A stretch of DNA of 64,000 nucleotides from positions 4,233,501 through 4,297,500 of the forward strand of contig NC_061135.1 in the NCBI RefSeq assembly GCF_905220365.1. Direction: 5' to 3'. The notes beneath the pieces were generated by a model. That model saw only the letters and a program-made list of their open reading frames with translations, had not been told where the DNA came from and ran no database searches. Source of the DNA: Vanessa cardui. Lineage: Eukaryota; Arthropoda; Insecta; Lepidoptera; Nymphalidae. Below, piece by piece: positions 22,680 through 34,500 of the stretch. Within the stretch, counting starts at the first letter, position 1. Each line of letters starts with the position of its first letter. The position numbers were made by a program, and so were the translations under genes.

Positions 22680-25600
22680 ATGGGTATTCCTAGCCCCTTT
22701 GTTTATTGGGCTCAAACTGACAAAACTGTATCACTAAAAATTGATTTAAGAAATGTTTTGAAGCCTGATATTAGTGTTTGTGATAATAATATAAAGTTTG
22801 CGGCGCAAGGAGTGGGTGCTCATGGAGATAGTCAATACGAATTCAATTTAGATTTATTTTCTTCAATTAAGCCAGTAAGATATTTGAAATTATTATTTTC
22901 AGTGTTATTTAAATGATTTTTAATTAAATTATTTTCCTTTAAACTCATGTTGTTTCTGTCTTCATTTAAATATATTATGCTAAAACTGATATTTGATAAC
23001 TTAACTTTATATAATTTCATTAGTATTTATCTACAGAATAATGATGGAGATGCAACGACGGTCCGAATTTTTGATAACAGAGTGGAAGTAATTTTGCAAA
23101 AGAGCAAGCCGACATGGTGGCCGAGACTTACAGCTCAGCCTCAAAAACCGGCTTGGCTAAAGGTAACATGATTACAATTAATATAATATGTAAAGTAAAA
23201 AGTAAAGTAACAGCCTGTAAATTTCCCACGGCTGGGCTAAGGCCTCCTCTCCCATTAAAGAGAGGGTTTGGAACTTATTCCACCACGCTGTTTCAGCGCG
23301 TTGGTGGAATATATATTATGTATTTCATTTCAATTAATTTTATATAATCATCATCGGACACATCACACATGCAGGTATTACTCGTGATGTTTTCCTTCTT
23401 CCTTCTTGTTTTTTTCTGTTGAGCAAGAAGTAATAATTCATTTATTACAAACATTAACTACCCGGGCTCAAACCTACAATACTTCTTAAATGAATGTTTT
23501 TACAAGTTCTAGAAAATTCATCAGGAATTTTGTGTATGCCAGCAAAAAACTTAACAAAAAAATTACTGTTATTTATTTAAGTATGCTTATTAATGATCAA
23601 TTAGGTTATATTATATATAATATTTATTTTTTGATGATTATAGATAAACTTTGATTTATGGAAATCTGATGATGGTCATGACAGTGAAGAGGAAACTAGA
23701 GATGTTATGCTAGACTACCCTGGCATGTATGACAAGTTACAAAAAGAAGAAATGGGCTACAGAAAAGGTTTGATATATTTTTATTTTATTATTCAAGTAT
23801 GTTGATTTCAGTAATAAGTACTCAATAGATAACACCGCCTTATTTATGTTTATAAAATGTCACTTACAAGTTAATGAATTCATTTTAAATTAACATACTG
23901 TATTAAATCAATGAACTGCTGCAAGTAAACAAAAGAAAATGACCTATAGATTAAGGAATATTATGAATAATAATAAATATGACTTACAGAATAATTGGAA
24001 GGAATATTATAGTTGTTTCATGCCCTTTCTGAATGTCTATACTTATATATTACAAAATATATATTTGAAACTTGAAACAAAACAAAACTTAAGATTTTTT
24101 AAAAGCCAATTGGTATAAAAAAAAAAAATCTATCTTTGGAGCTTTATGTACTGTGACAGAAATGTAACAGTTTTATTGTTTATATTTAAAAGCCTTTTTA
24201 TGCAAAAATCAACTGTATAGGTAATGCTCAAAAACCAACTGATCCTTTGTAATTGGCTTGTCTGTAAGGTATTTAACTTAGTACTTGCACTGCTCTTTGC
24301 AAACTTTTTTAAATTTCTTCTATATATTTTTTTATATCTTAGTTCACATTCACACAATACGTGAAATGATTATATATTGTATATTTTTGCATTTATACAT
24401 AATTGATTGTCTGGGCACATTGAAGATAATAACAAATATTTTATTGTAACTTTAAACATTTAAAAAACTAAGTTGTATCATATGATTTATAAAAATGAGA
24501 TTATATAAGGTAAATATCAACATAGACGGTTTTTTGATTTATTACCTAACTTATATAATCTCAAAATTCTGAGGTCATGGTTACTAACGGAGACAAGTCT
24601 ATAAAAGACTGGTTTTTCAATTGAGCAATTTAAGAAGCAGCTAGGTAATTTCTTTATATGTTGACTCAATGTAATACACTCTCTTGCTTTTAAAAGCCTG
24701 TTTATAAGCCTCTGGTTCTGCACCAAATTGTGTTAGTTTACCATTGGACTAGGGAGACCTGAAGAATTATTTATGTGTTCTTAACATTCTGCATAGACTT
24801 CAAATATAATCTTTAAAATATTATTTTAATAAATTATCTTATCAACCATGAGGATTAATCTGTAATATTAAAGCAAAATGTGATTGAAATTAAAGTCAAA
24901 TCTTGTATGATTTTGATAAGAATTGTGATATATTTAGGAAGATAGTATAACATATTCCAATTAACTTTTTAATATAGAGTAGTTCGTGTGTAATAATTCA
25001 AAATGGTGTTAAAACTTTCAGAGGATGTGAAGAAGGTGTACCTGGTCATATACAATCTGTGCCAGTTAATTGGATTTGTTTATATATTATGTGTGATGGC
25101 TATAAGATATATTAAGCTGGACTATGATTCCGTTGCTGACACATATCAGCATGTGGGCTCCGCAATGAAGTTCCTACAACTCATGATGTTTCTAGAAGTT
25201 ATGCACCCTCTATTCGGATATACTAAGGTTAGTACTAATGGGCATTTTGTTATCTTATGTTACTATTGTTAATAAAATATGTAATAAGGCAAGAACGTAG
25301 ATTTGTTTTTTGTAGATGATGTTTACGTAGTATCATTTTCATTGTCATTTGAGACAGGTAATTTTCAATCTATGTTTTATGAATTACTATTATATTGTCA
25401 TGAATATTTTTTTCAGGGTGGAGTTCTTGTGCCATTCTTACAAGTAAGCGGGCGCGCATTTGTTCTGTTCGCTATGATCGACGCGGAGCCTAGGATGCAG
25501 ACGAAGCCAGTTGTTTTCTACCTGTTCCTTATGTGGAGCATTATTGAAGTTATCAGGTATATTATAAAAAAACAATCATAACAACTTTTTTGACATAACC

Positions 25601-26369
25601 ATAAGATACCAATATCCATATCATACAAAGCTACCTCTCATTTATAAAGTTAAAATTTCCAAATATCCTTCAATTGAGGATACTAAGTGTCGAAAGGACA
25701 GTAACTATGTCAAATTTCAAGTTAACCATTTTTAAATATACATATATTAAAATTAAAAATCTATAGTTTTCAGTGTCAGCATTGTAAATAATATCGAACT
25801 TTATGTGTAAATACTCTATGCTGTTTAGATATTAATATATGACTTTAGTGTAAAGAAATATAATTAAATATTTAAGGTTCTCAATATCTTTAAGCATTTT
25901 ATCCTACATCTGAGAAAAAGATAAAGATAGAAAACTTTCGTCCAGTCAGTAAACTTTAGAGTTTGTATGCAAAATAATCAGCTCAAATTGATGGGAAAAG
26001 AAAACATTCAAAATTTATTATAATGACTTTCATTATTTTTTCAGGTATCCTTATTATATAATGCAGTTATATAAAAAGGAAATTTATATTCTAACTTGGC
26101 TGCGTTACACAATGTGGATTCCACTTTACCCACTTGGAATTGTGTGTGAGGCTACCGTCATTCTACGGAATATACCCTACTTTGAAGAGACCCAAAGGTT
26201 TACTATAGCAATGCCAAATGAATGGAATTTCACCTTCCACATGCCAACAATGCTAAAATTGTATTTATTGACTCTTACCTGCCCAGGATTGTACTTTGTT
26301 ATGAGTCATATGTATAAATTGAGGAAAATAAAGTTGAAACCAAAAATTGTTATTAAGAAATGTAAATAA
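22680..26369 (+). CDS. HACD3: Very-long-chain (3R)-3-hydroxyacyl-CoA dehydratase HACD3
   Basis: Exons 22680-22874, 23037-23162, 23644-23767, 25022-25227, 25417-25556 and 26045-26369 join in phase to 371 residues (human HACD3 362). Residues about 1-107 form a p23/CS-type domain (PFVYWAQTDKTVSLKIDLRN, RVEVILQKSKPTWWPRL, INFDLWKSDDGHDSEEE). The rest is the multi-pass PTPLA domain, which removes water from 3-hydroxyacyl-CoA in the endoplasmic-reticulum fatty-acid elongation cycle. The expected catalytic pair is present in WIPLYPLGIVCE: Tyr292 and Glu299, seven residues apart. The C terminus is lysine-rich (KLKPKIVIKKCK), consistent with an ER retrieval signal, though the exact motif is loose. ATG at 22680 begins MGIPSPFVYW at the usual domain edge. 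AATAAA near 26973 is the likely polyadenylation signal. Confidence 0.94.
23206..23505 (-). mobile_element. SINE family A copy in a HACD3 intron
   Basis: CCCACGGCTGGGCTAAGGCC, CCACCACGCTGTTTCAGCGC and CACATGCAGGTATTACTCG match the family A body. The tRNA-like head is decayed (CCCGGGCTCAAACCTACAAT). Confidence 0.6.
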
Positions 26370-27304
26370 GGCACAAGAATTAATGACTAAATTTATGGCT
26401 TATATTGCTGTGCACATGGCACATTGTTTACATTTTTTTATGGTGCAATTATTATGAACATAACATTGCAATATTGCTGCCTATTTTAATGAAGTTAATA
26501 GTTATTCTCTCTTCACATCATAATGTAATAATCAGTTGTAATGAATTTGATTTATTTTATTACTTGAAATGAAAAAATATATGTGTCCATACATAACTTG
26601 TGGTTTATATTTTACTTATATAGAATAACAAACCATATATAAATTAATCCGAATACATATTTGACAATTGTCTCACTATTCATGTAGTCTTTAGCATATA
26701 AGTATAGGCATGTAGAATAATAATTATTTGTCTGCATATTACCCATTGTCCAGTTGTACTTGGGAACAAAGATTCATATATTATGTGGAAAGTATAAGGA
26801 AGGTATGAGCTGTTTTGTTTATCAGTTAAAATTATTTTGTAGTGTTTAAATATCTCATAATTGTTTTTGAATTTGATGTTTTTTTAAAATAAGGAACAAT
26901 ATTTTTGTTTTACACTTGTTTACATTTGTTGCAATTATGTTTATATTTTTGTATGTTACACATAATATAGAAAATAAATGACTTTTTTATCAACAAACCT
27001 TTTTATTACAGTTGTATTTAAGGGAACTTTTACAATGTGGAAAAAAATATATGAGAAATAATTTGCTCACTAATAAATAAGCCTTTATTAAAGCAACTAC
27101 ATTTTCCATTTTGTTTTGTATTTGAATATCAAACTGTGTTCAACATCTATTTCAACTAAAGTGACCTTTTATGTATTTAAGTCAGTCGTTACCATGCAAT
27201 CGAACACAATACAACTTCTTCAAGGTAACCAAGAGCTTATTACATATTACTTTAAATGACTGACTTATTCAAAATTCCCTTTATGAATATTTCATAACAG
27301 GCAC
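26370..27304. other. Convergent 3' region HACD3/NDUFA13
   Basis: Both genes end here. A plus-strand AATAAA near 26973 and minus-strand AATAAA forms near 27001-27090 suggest that the two transcripts end within about 100 bases of each other. No other feature is seen. Confidence 0.45.
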
Positions 27305-28125
27305 TTAAGACTGCAATTTGATGAAAGCCCTCTTGAACCATTCAGTTGGGGAGCTGTGTGCATAGTATTCATGGAAGATGGGCTCCACTAGAGCATCAGG
27401 TGGCAGCAGCTTATATACACGCTCACCATAATAAGTACCAACCTAAAAACGAAATAAAAATTAGGAACTTTGGTCAATTCACAATTATTTCTTTAATATT
27501 CGTAGATTAAGATCTTTACCTCCCATCCAGGTACATCACGCATTAGTTCTGCTTCCGCGTCGCGGTTTCGGCGGAGCTGTTTCAAGTATTCCCTGTCCCT
27601 TTCAGCCAACAGCATAGGGTAAATGGCCATTTTGGCAGAGCGCATCTCAATTTCATTTTTATTGATTTTCTTACAAGTCAAATTGTACAAATATATAGAT
27701 ACAAGGGTCATACCAGCATAGCCAGCAAACATAGCATACCCTATAAAAAAAGAGTTAGGAGTTAAGTTTTCAGTGCCTTTTTTATTTATAAGGTCGTTGC
27801 GTTTTGACTTGTTTTATGGTAAAGGGTAAATGTTATGTTGATAATTACAATATTAATAGAAAGCGTAAACTAAGCGTATATATCAAATGAAATAGAATGT
27901 TATTGTTATATTCAAGAGTTCTGTAATTTTTGAGTACATATTAGTAAAGACCTAACCTATTATGAAGTTACATAATGTCATATCAAACAATAGTTAAAAA
28001 TGTATTTTTATATTTTGCTTACCACTAAAGTATTGTTTCGCCGGCAGCCGTTTAAAGGGAATAGGCTTATAGCCTCCCGGAGGAGGCAAATCTTGTTTTC
28101 GAGCTATCTGACAAGCCTCAGCCAT
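27305..28125 (-). CDS. NDUFA13: NADH dehydrogenase 1 alpha subcomplex subunit 13 (GRIM-19)
   Basis: Exons 28023-28125, 27520-27740 and 27305-27442 join in phase to 153 residues. This is an accessory subunit of mitochondrial complex I, anchored in the inner membrane by one helix (YAMFAGYAGMTLVSIYLYNL). Family features are KQDLPPPGGYKPIPFKRLP at the N terminus, the charged helix MLLAERDREYLKQLRRNRDA, the conserved VPGWEVG at an exon junction, and the C-terminal TEWFKRAFIKLQS. The start MAEACQIARKQDLPPPGGY matches the family N terminus. Length is typical for insects. It is head-to-head with the small gene at 28465, with 339 bases between the start codons, and convergent with HACD3. Confidence 0.95.
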
Positions 28126-28464
28126 TTTTGAGGTTTGACAATGGCATTGACAACTGACCAAAATCCAAATACTTTTTCAATGTTGACAAAAGCCATCATT
28201 TAAAAACAGATTATAAATAAGAACAGATTTAATGGTCAATTTACAATTTAACGTGTGACGTTTTCATTTGTATGTATTTAAGGCCTTAATGATGATAATT
28301 ATTTCACAGTTTGTCTCAAAGAGAATAGAATCACTGCTAGTGTCTGAATTTAGTAAAAACATATTGTCACATATTGTTGCCTACGCGCCTAGCAACGCAT
28401 AAACAAGCATTTTTGAATTAATTTAATTACATTTTCTAGTATTTGAAACACCTTTTCTTTGATA

Positions 28465-29459
28465 ATGGACGAAGAAGTACAAGCAGATCTACCAGAGCCC
28501 CTTGGAGAAGAAACCGAATTAAAAATTAGACCTTTAGAACGCGTAAAGCTTCACCCAAAAGCACCCATTGAACCTTCAGCATACGGCAAAGGAAAGAATT
28601 TCAGTAGACCATGGATTTTACAAGATGGTCGTGAAGTACCTGGAAAAGGCAGTGAAATGCGTGATAATTATAAAATTCCTAAAAAATCAACCCACACCGA
28701 AGGTACTTTTATGTTGATAGTACTTAAACTACCACTTACTATTTTTTCGGACCCGTTTATCTGCTTACAAAATAATGTTTAGTAAGTAAAGTCATAAAAA
28801 TTTAATATATATTGAGTGATGTTTTCTTAAAGGTATTCGAAAAAGAATGCTGACTGACTTTTTTTGGGAACAAATGCTAGATGAAGTAATCGATGAATTA
28901 GCAACATCAGAACCTGTTGATGAATACTGTTCTGAGTACGAAGCGAACTATGTAAAGGACCAGTTTGAACCACGGAATCTAGAGAAGACTGCAGATAAAA
29001 ATGTAACGATTTACGCATAAAATCCTAACAAATTGTAGTATCTAAACATTGAAGCCAGTGATGCATAATTTTTCTTTAATTATAGTTTTAAATGTTTAGA
29101 ATTTTTTATGAATATGTAAATATTGTTATCATTAAGATTTTATTAATGTGATTTCAGATGCATCTTAAATATCCTTTATATGGAACTGGATCCAGTGCGA
29201 TAACTTATTACAGTGAGAATATTAAAAAGACAGGACCCGTAAGTTGAAAATTTTTAATGATGAATTATGTCATTCTATTTATATTTTCATTATTTTCATG
29301 GATGTAAATCGTAACTGGAAGGGCCTTCTGTACTGGTCAAGTGACAATTTATGAAGTGAAATGACTTTTTTTCAGGGAGAAATATTAGAAAAATTCAGGA
29401 GATGTCAATATTTTACAAAACCGATGGAAGAGAGACTAGATATCGGTTGGGTTTTGTGA
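28465..29459 (+). CDS. Unrecognised 190-residue protein (four exons)
   Basis: Exons 28465-28702, 28833-29002, 29158-29238 and 29376-29459 have good splice sites and agreeing phases. I do not recognise the family. The first exon is acidic then basic and rich in Pro and Lys (MDEEVQADLPEPLGEETEL, VKLHPKAPIEPSAYGKGKNF, RPWILQDGREVPGKGS). The second has a predicted helix (RKRMLTDFFWEQMLDEVIDE) and several Tyr. The last two carry YPLYGTGSSAITYYSENIKK, CQYFTKPMEERLD and end in WVL. There is no signal peptide or membrane segment. Short proteins with scattered Tyr/Pro motifs of this kind are often axonemal microtubule inner proteins, but that is only a guess. The ATG at 28465 is the first in the frame. 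Divergent from NDUFA13. Confidence 0.8.
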
Positions 29460-29569
29460 TTACTTCAAAAGTAAATTGTCCGACTTCATTCCAATGTACT
29501 AATAAAAATCGTTTGGCACTTAAATTTTTTTATTTATTTAACGAAAGAATTAATGAATAATATATTTAT

Positions 29570-31102
29570 TTAAAACAGTAAGTCTTCATCTTCCCAATTA
29601 TGTGGATAGCATTCTGGTTTAAAGTCGCCAGCCGATACAGTAGTGGAAGAGAGGTTGTCGCATGGACGAATTTTAGAAAGACATTCTAACGATTCTTTGG
29701 GAGATGCTAGCGGGTTTACTGGTTTATCTGTAATTTGATCATTATCTTGAATATTTTTATTTATTTAATAAGTACACTAACAATATACATATTAATTGAT
29801 GGCTTACACAACATCCAAAAAAAGAAAAACAACTTCTGATATGTACATCGATTACAAGTGTACATAACATTCATAGTGTATCGTGTCAACATATTTGTTT
29901 AAAGTTGAAAATAAAACATATTATACAATTTAAAAAAAAAATTACCTATGCTATCGTCGTTTATAAACATAATAACTATAACTAAATAATATAACAGAAA
30001 AAAAAAGAAAAAAAACAGGAATGTAACGCACTATTTAGCTAACAAAAAGTAATCCATGAGCTTTTTTTTAATATTGAACAACATTTATCTTTAAAAGCCT
30101 AAACTTTTAATACATATGTAATAGCGTATTTCTACTGAAAAGATAAACTGACCATTATCGCCAATATCTCCACATACGGCTTTTTTATCAGTCTTAACTT
30201 TTGAAAATGACTGATTCATGTTTTTCTTTGCCTTTACCATTTTCAGACGATATAATTCTTCTCTTTCCTTTGTTATAAAAATAAGTATTAATTAATAGGC
30301 AAAAAAATACAGATTGTACTTCGAAAAATAATAGCAATAACAATTTTTAACCCTCTCATCCATTTCTGTCAAAATGTAGCTTTCCGTGTTCCGTAATTTG
30401 GGCATAATTACTTTTTCGATGCCATTTACCTTCCTAAAAGAAACAATAACACATTATGTAATATCAATTTTACTATCAATACTATAGGTAAACTATTTTA
30501 AGACCTTAGAGTTGATTTGACTGCTTCATCAAGTAATAAACATGTGTTGCGTAAAGAGGCAAATTTTATTAATAATTCTACAGCCTTTCTAAACGCTTTT
30601 TTGGTCTCTGCTGTACGGTGTCCACCAGCGCCAAGACCGGCATAACGGAGAGCGTCATTGGCAGTTGTGTCTTCGACAACTTGAAGAGATACTGTTGATA
30701 CTCCTGATATATTTTCTGGAACTCGCTGAACGCGAATCTGTGCCTATGTAAATAAATGAGTATAGTTAGTAATAGCATATAGAATGATTTATCTAAATAA
30801 TTGAATAAAAAAAATATTTATATCTTATTGTGTACCTCTCCTACGTTCTCTAACACCAAAGCATTAGACTCTCCATTAGTGAATTTTATAGCTGCTAAAG
30901 ATATATAAGCCTCTCTCAATGTATGCCCTAATATTCCTTGAGTAGTTGCTAATTCTGCTGCAGCTTGCCGACCACGAATCCGAAGAGCTTCTGCCTTTCT
31001 CTTCAGTAGCTGATATCCTCTATTAACTTTATCTTGACGGCTTTTTATTTCTCGTAACATAAATAAAGAAGCCGTTACTGGATAACGATTTTCAACATTC
31101 AT
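29570..31102 (-). CDS. Divergent V-type ATPase subunit D paralogue
   Basis: Exons 30836-31102, 30505-30743, 30352-30433, 30153-30267 and 29570-29727 join in phase to 286 residues. The canonical D subunit is about 247 residues. It forms part of the central rotor shaft of the V1 sector that couples ATP hydrolysis to proton pumping. The D-family pattern is clear though diverged: FMLREIKSRQDKVNRGYQLL, KRKAEALRIR, EAYISLAAIKFTNGES, NVGEAQIRVQRVPENISGVS, AGLGAGGHRTAETKKAFRKA, KVNGIEKVIMPKLRNTESYI and EREELYRLKM. It adds a C-terminal tail of about 70 residues with Cys, Ser and Pro, ending NWEDEDLLF. Divergence and tail suggest a specialised paralogue. In Drosophila the extra subunit D genes (Vha36-2, Vha36-3) are testis-biased, so a germline role is a reasonable inference. 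Divergent from KHDC4 (444 bases between starts). Confidence 0.87.
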
Positions 31103-31546
31103 GGTTTGTTAGTTATATTTTACGTAATTGACACAATTAATTATTTTATATAATGATATTCAAAACAGATGCTAATTTTTAGTTTAAACTTATTGTATTG
31201 AAAAGATTAAAGATTAATGACATCAAAACGCAAATGACACATGTTTATTTTAATAATTTATATTTTTTCCTTTTTTTATTATTTTATTATATTTTAACGT
31301 TTTACTTTTAAAATAATGGCATCTTATACCAGTATCTTGAGCGCTTGTCACGCCCCTATCGGAAAAAAATGTATTTATCTCAGGTTTTAGAACGCAATAG
31401 ACGCTTCTGTAATGTCTATGTATGGATTACCTGTCTTGTTTTAGGACCATAACTTTGAATGTCAAAACAGTGTCTTTTGCATAAAAGATGCATTCTTCGA
31501 AAATAACATAAATAAAGGTTAAATAAGGATATTGTACCCATTAATA

Positions 31547-34500
31547 ATGTCTGGTGGACTCATAGATAAGGTTTATATAGGTTTGGACAATGCGCCTGCC
31601 GCATTTGATATTAAATCAAGAATACTCGGACCAGTAAGTTTTTGGGTTTTAGATTAAAAAAAAATCAATTTTTACACATAATTTGCAATAAGATGTCAAA
31701 TCTTCTAATTACAGAATGGTACAAACCTTGAATATATAAGATCAGAGACAGGAGTTGTTGCTGTATTGAAAAGTGATAAATTTGAACCTCTACACTTAGC
31801 ACTTCACCACACAAGGTCAGAGGCACTGGCGGCAGCCAGATCGCTAGCTCAAAATCTTATCGAGACGATCCGAGCCGAGTTAGCGCAATGGAGCGCTGCT
31901 CAGGCAGGAGGCCCGCCACCTGCTCTGAATGTGCCGCCGCCAACCCTTACCACGACTGCCGCACCGCCGCCCGTACCCCCCCCTGTTGTCACAGTAGCAC
32001 TATCTACTCCATCAACAATGACAACAACATCACATCCGTCAGTTATTCCCCCAGTAGTTAGTGTTGCACCCGCTTCCACACCATTGATGACTGTTAGACA
32101 ACCTACAGTCTTACAGCTACTACCACAGCAGCAATATGTCCTAAATCAGGAAAGTGGTCAACTCATACCAATTGTGCAGCCTGGAGTTCAAGTATCCAAC
32201 ACTAACTTTACATCACTACCTTTAGCGCAACAATTAAGTGCAATTCAGCAACCTAATTTTGGTGCAACACAAATTGTCGATATATCTAGTATGCAGCCAG
32301 TAAATGTCACTCAGTTGCGACTTAGTGGGGTACCATCATCAATGTCAATGATCTTGCCAAATGGTCTATCATTTCCTCAGGCAAGTTTGACAGGTGCTGA
32401 TACAACTACGGTTAGTTCAGCTACAGCAACCCCAGTAGTTTGTGCGGCACAAAGCACTAATGCTTCACAAAAATTCCTGTATAGTACCGATAAAGGTGAT
32501 AAAGAAATTAAGTACCATATACAAGGAGCTGAAACAATGCAATGGACGGTTCCTGGATCACAAACAATGTTAATACCATATCAACAGTTGCAAGATTTAG
32601 CAGCAAGTCAATCAGGTTTTACTAACATTCAGCCGCAACAATTTGTATCAGTGAGTATCAGTTTATGGTTTTAACAATATTCAAAAATTATCATAGCTAT
32701 CATTGTAAATTTAGTTTATGATCATTAAACTTAATGAAACACTCTTCCAATTAGAATAGTATTAACTTTGAAAGTCTAAAAATGCTAAAACAAGTTTAAT
32801 ATTTACACAGGTTGCTAGCTATAAAATGATTGATGTGGATTTTTTACCTATATCAAATGTTTGTTTTAAGTTTGTTCTTAATTCAAAATTGATATTATAG
32901 TTGATTTGCTGTATCAATAAATGTTTTAACTGCCATCAGAGCAGTGGCAATTAAAAATAAATAAATAAATATTTTGAGTACTTTAACAATTTGGCTTACA
33001 CAGTTAGTGCAAGCAGTTACATATTTTTAACAATTTTAATAATATTTAAATTCATAACTACTTTGTTAATTAATAAAGTTATTAATCTTACTTTGTCAAT
33101 TGTATGCTGATGTTTTTGTCTTTTACATATTTCACATTACATACTTTTTATTTGAAATACCATATATTGTTATGCATTAACTTCTCTTTGCAGATTGCTC
33201 CAGCAAATAGCTTTCAGCAAACATCACTGCCATTATCACAACTACAGCAGTTACAAGCAACTGGTACCATAATGCAATTGAATCAAAAGGTATAAATTAC
33301 ACTAAGATTTTAATTTTTATCATAATTTTGTGTTACAGTAAATAGTACTAGGGGTCTCACAAGGTTCTATATAAGGACACCTATTTAATAATATGTGTAA
33401 CGATTTTTTTAAATGTGCTTTTTTTGTTTGGACTTTAGACATCAAAATACTATCTTATAGATTTGTATTGATGAATATCAAGTGCTATTATTGTAGTTTT
33501 ACTCAATGTAAATTTATAGAAACAATAAGATCTGACACAAATGCAAAACAAAAAATATAGTTCACTTTTTCCAATGACACTTCTTGTATATTGTCTTTAA
33601 GTGCATATCTCACGTCAGGGTACACATACCCAAGTTATCCGCTGTTTCTTTCGCCGGTTCTTCTCAGCTCAGGGTGTTTATTTTCTGAACCGGTGTAGTG
33701 TTTAATTTGACTATCAATAAGTAAGTGCAACGCTTCTATATTGAATAAAGGAATTTGAATTTGAGTATGAGGGAACCTTACATGCTATCCTGACAAAGTC
33801 CAAACGAAAAAAGTTTCATGTACAAACTATATTGTATGGAGATTATAATGAGATCTTTTACATTTTTAACAGCCAATAGTAAGCAGTGCGTCTTTAATAA
33901 ATATTATTTCTACTGGTCAAGCGTCCTCTCCACAAATTATATCAGTGAGCAAATGCAAATATTAAATTAGCATTTCACCATACTAATATAATTTCTTCTC
34001 TTTTTCCCCCATTTCCCATTTTAATGTTAGCTTATAATATTTGAAATGTTTATTTGCCTTACGTCATTAATTGTAGTTTATAAAAGGATCTGTTGCATTT
34101 TTTTTAGTTTTAATTTAGAAACTTAAATTATAATAACATTTTACCGGACTATGTGATTAAAATTATTGTGTCTAAAAAGCTGAAATTTGGTTGATTTTTG
34201 GAACTTGGCATCGACTTGAAATTACATGACTGTAATCTTCTATAAATGTGACAGATTCTTTCTATTCCTTTGCAGCTTCAATATATTTCTCACTAATTTT
34301 AGTTGCAAATAATGCCCATATTGTTTGTCTCTGTCTTTTAATTGTATCATCTGTCTCATTTCCCCGCACTAGCCTTTACATTAATTGGTTTGTGGGCTTA
34401 TCGATGTTATTCGTGTTGACACTTCAGCTTTTTTAAAGTTTAAATTAGTTTCAACAATTTCAGAGTTCGTCAACGCCGACTAAGAATTCGGGTCAAGAGA

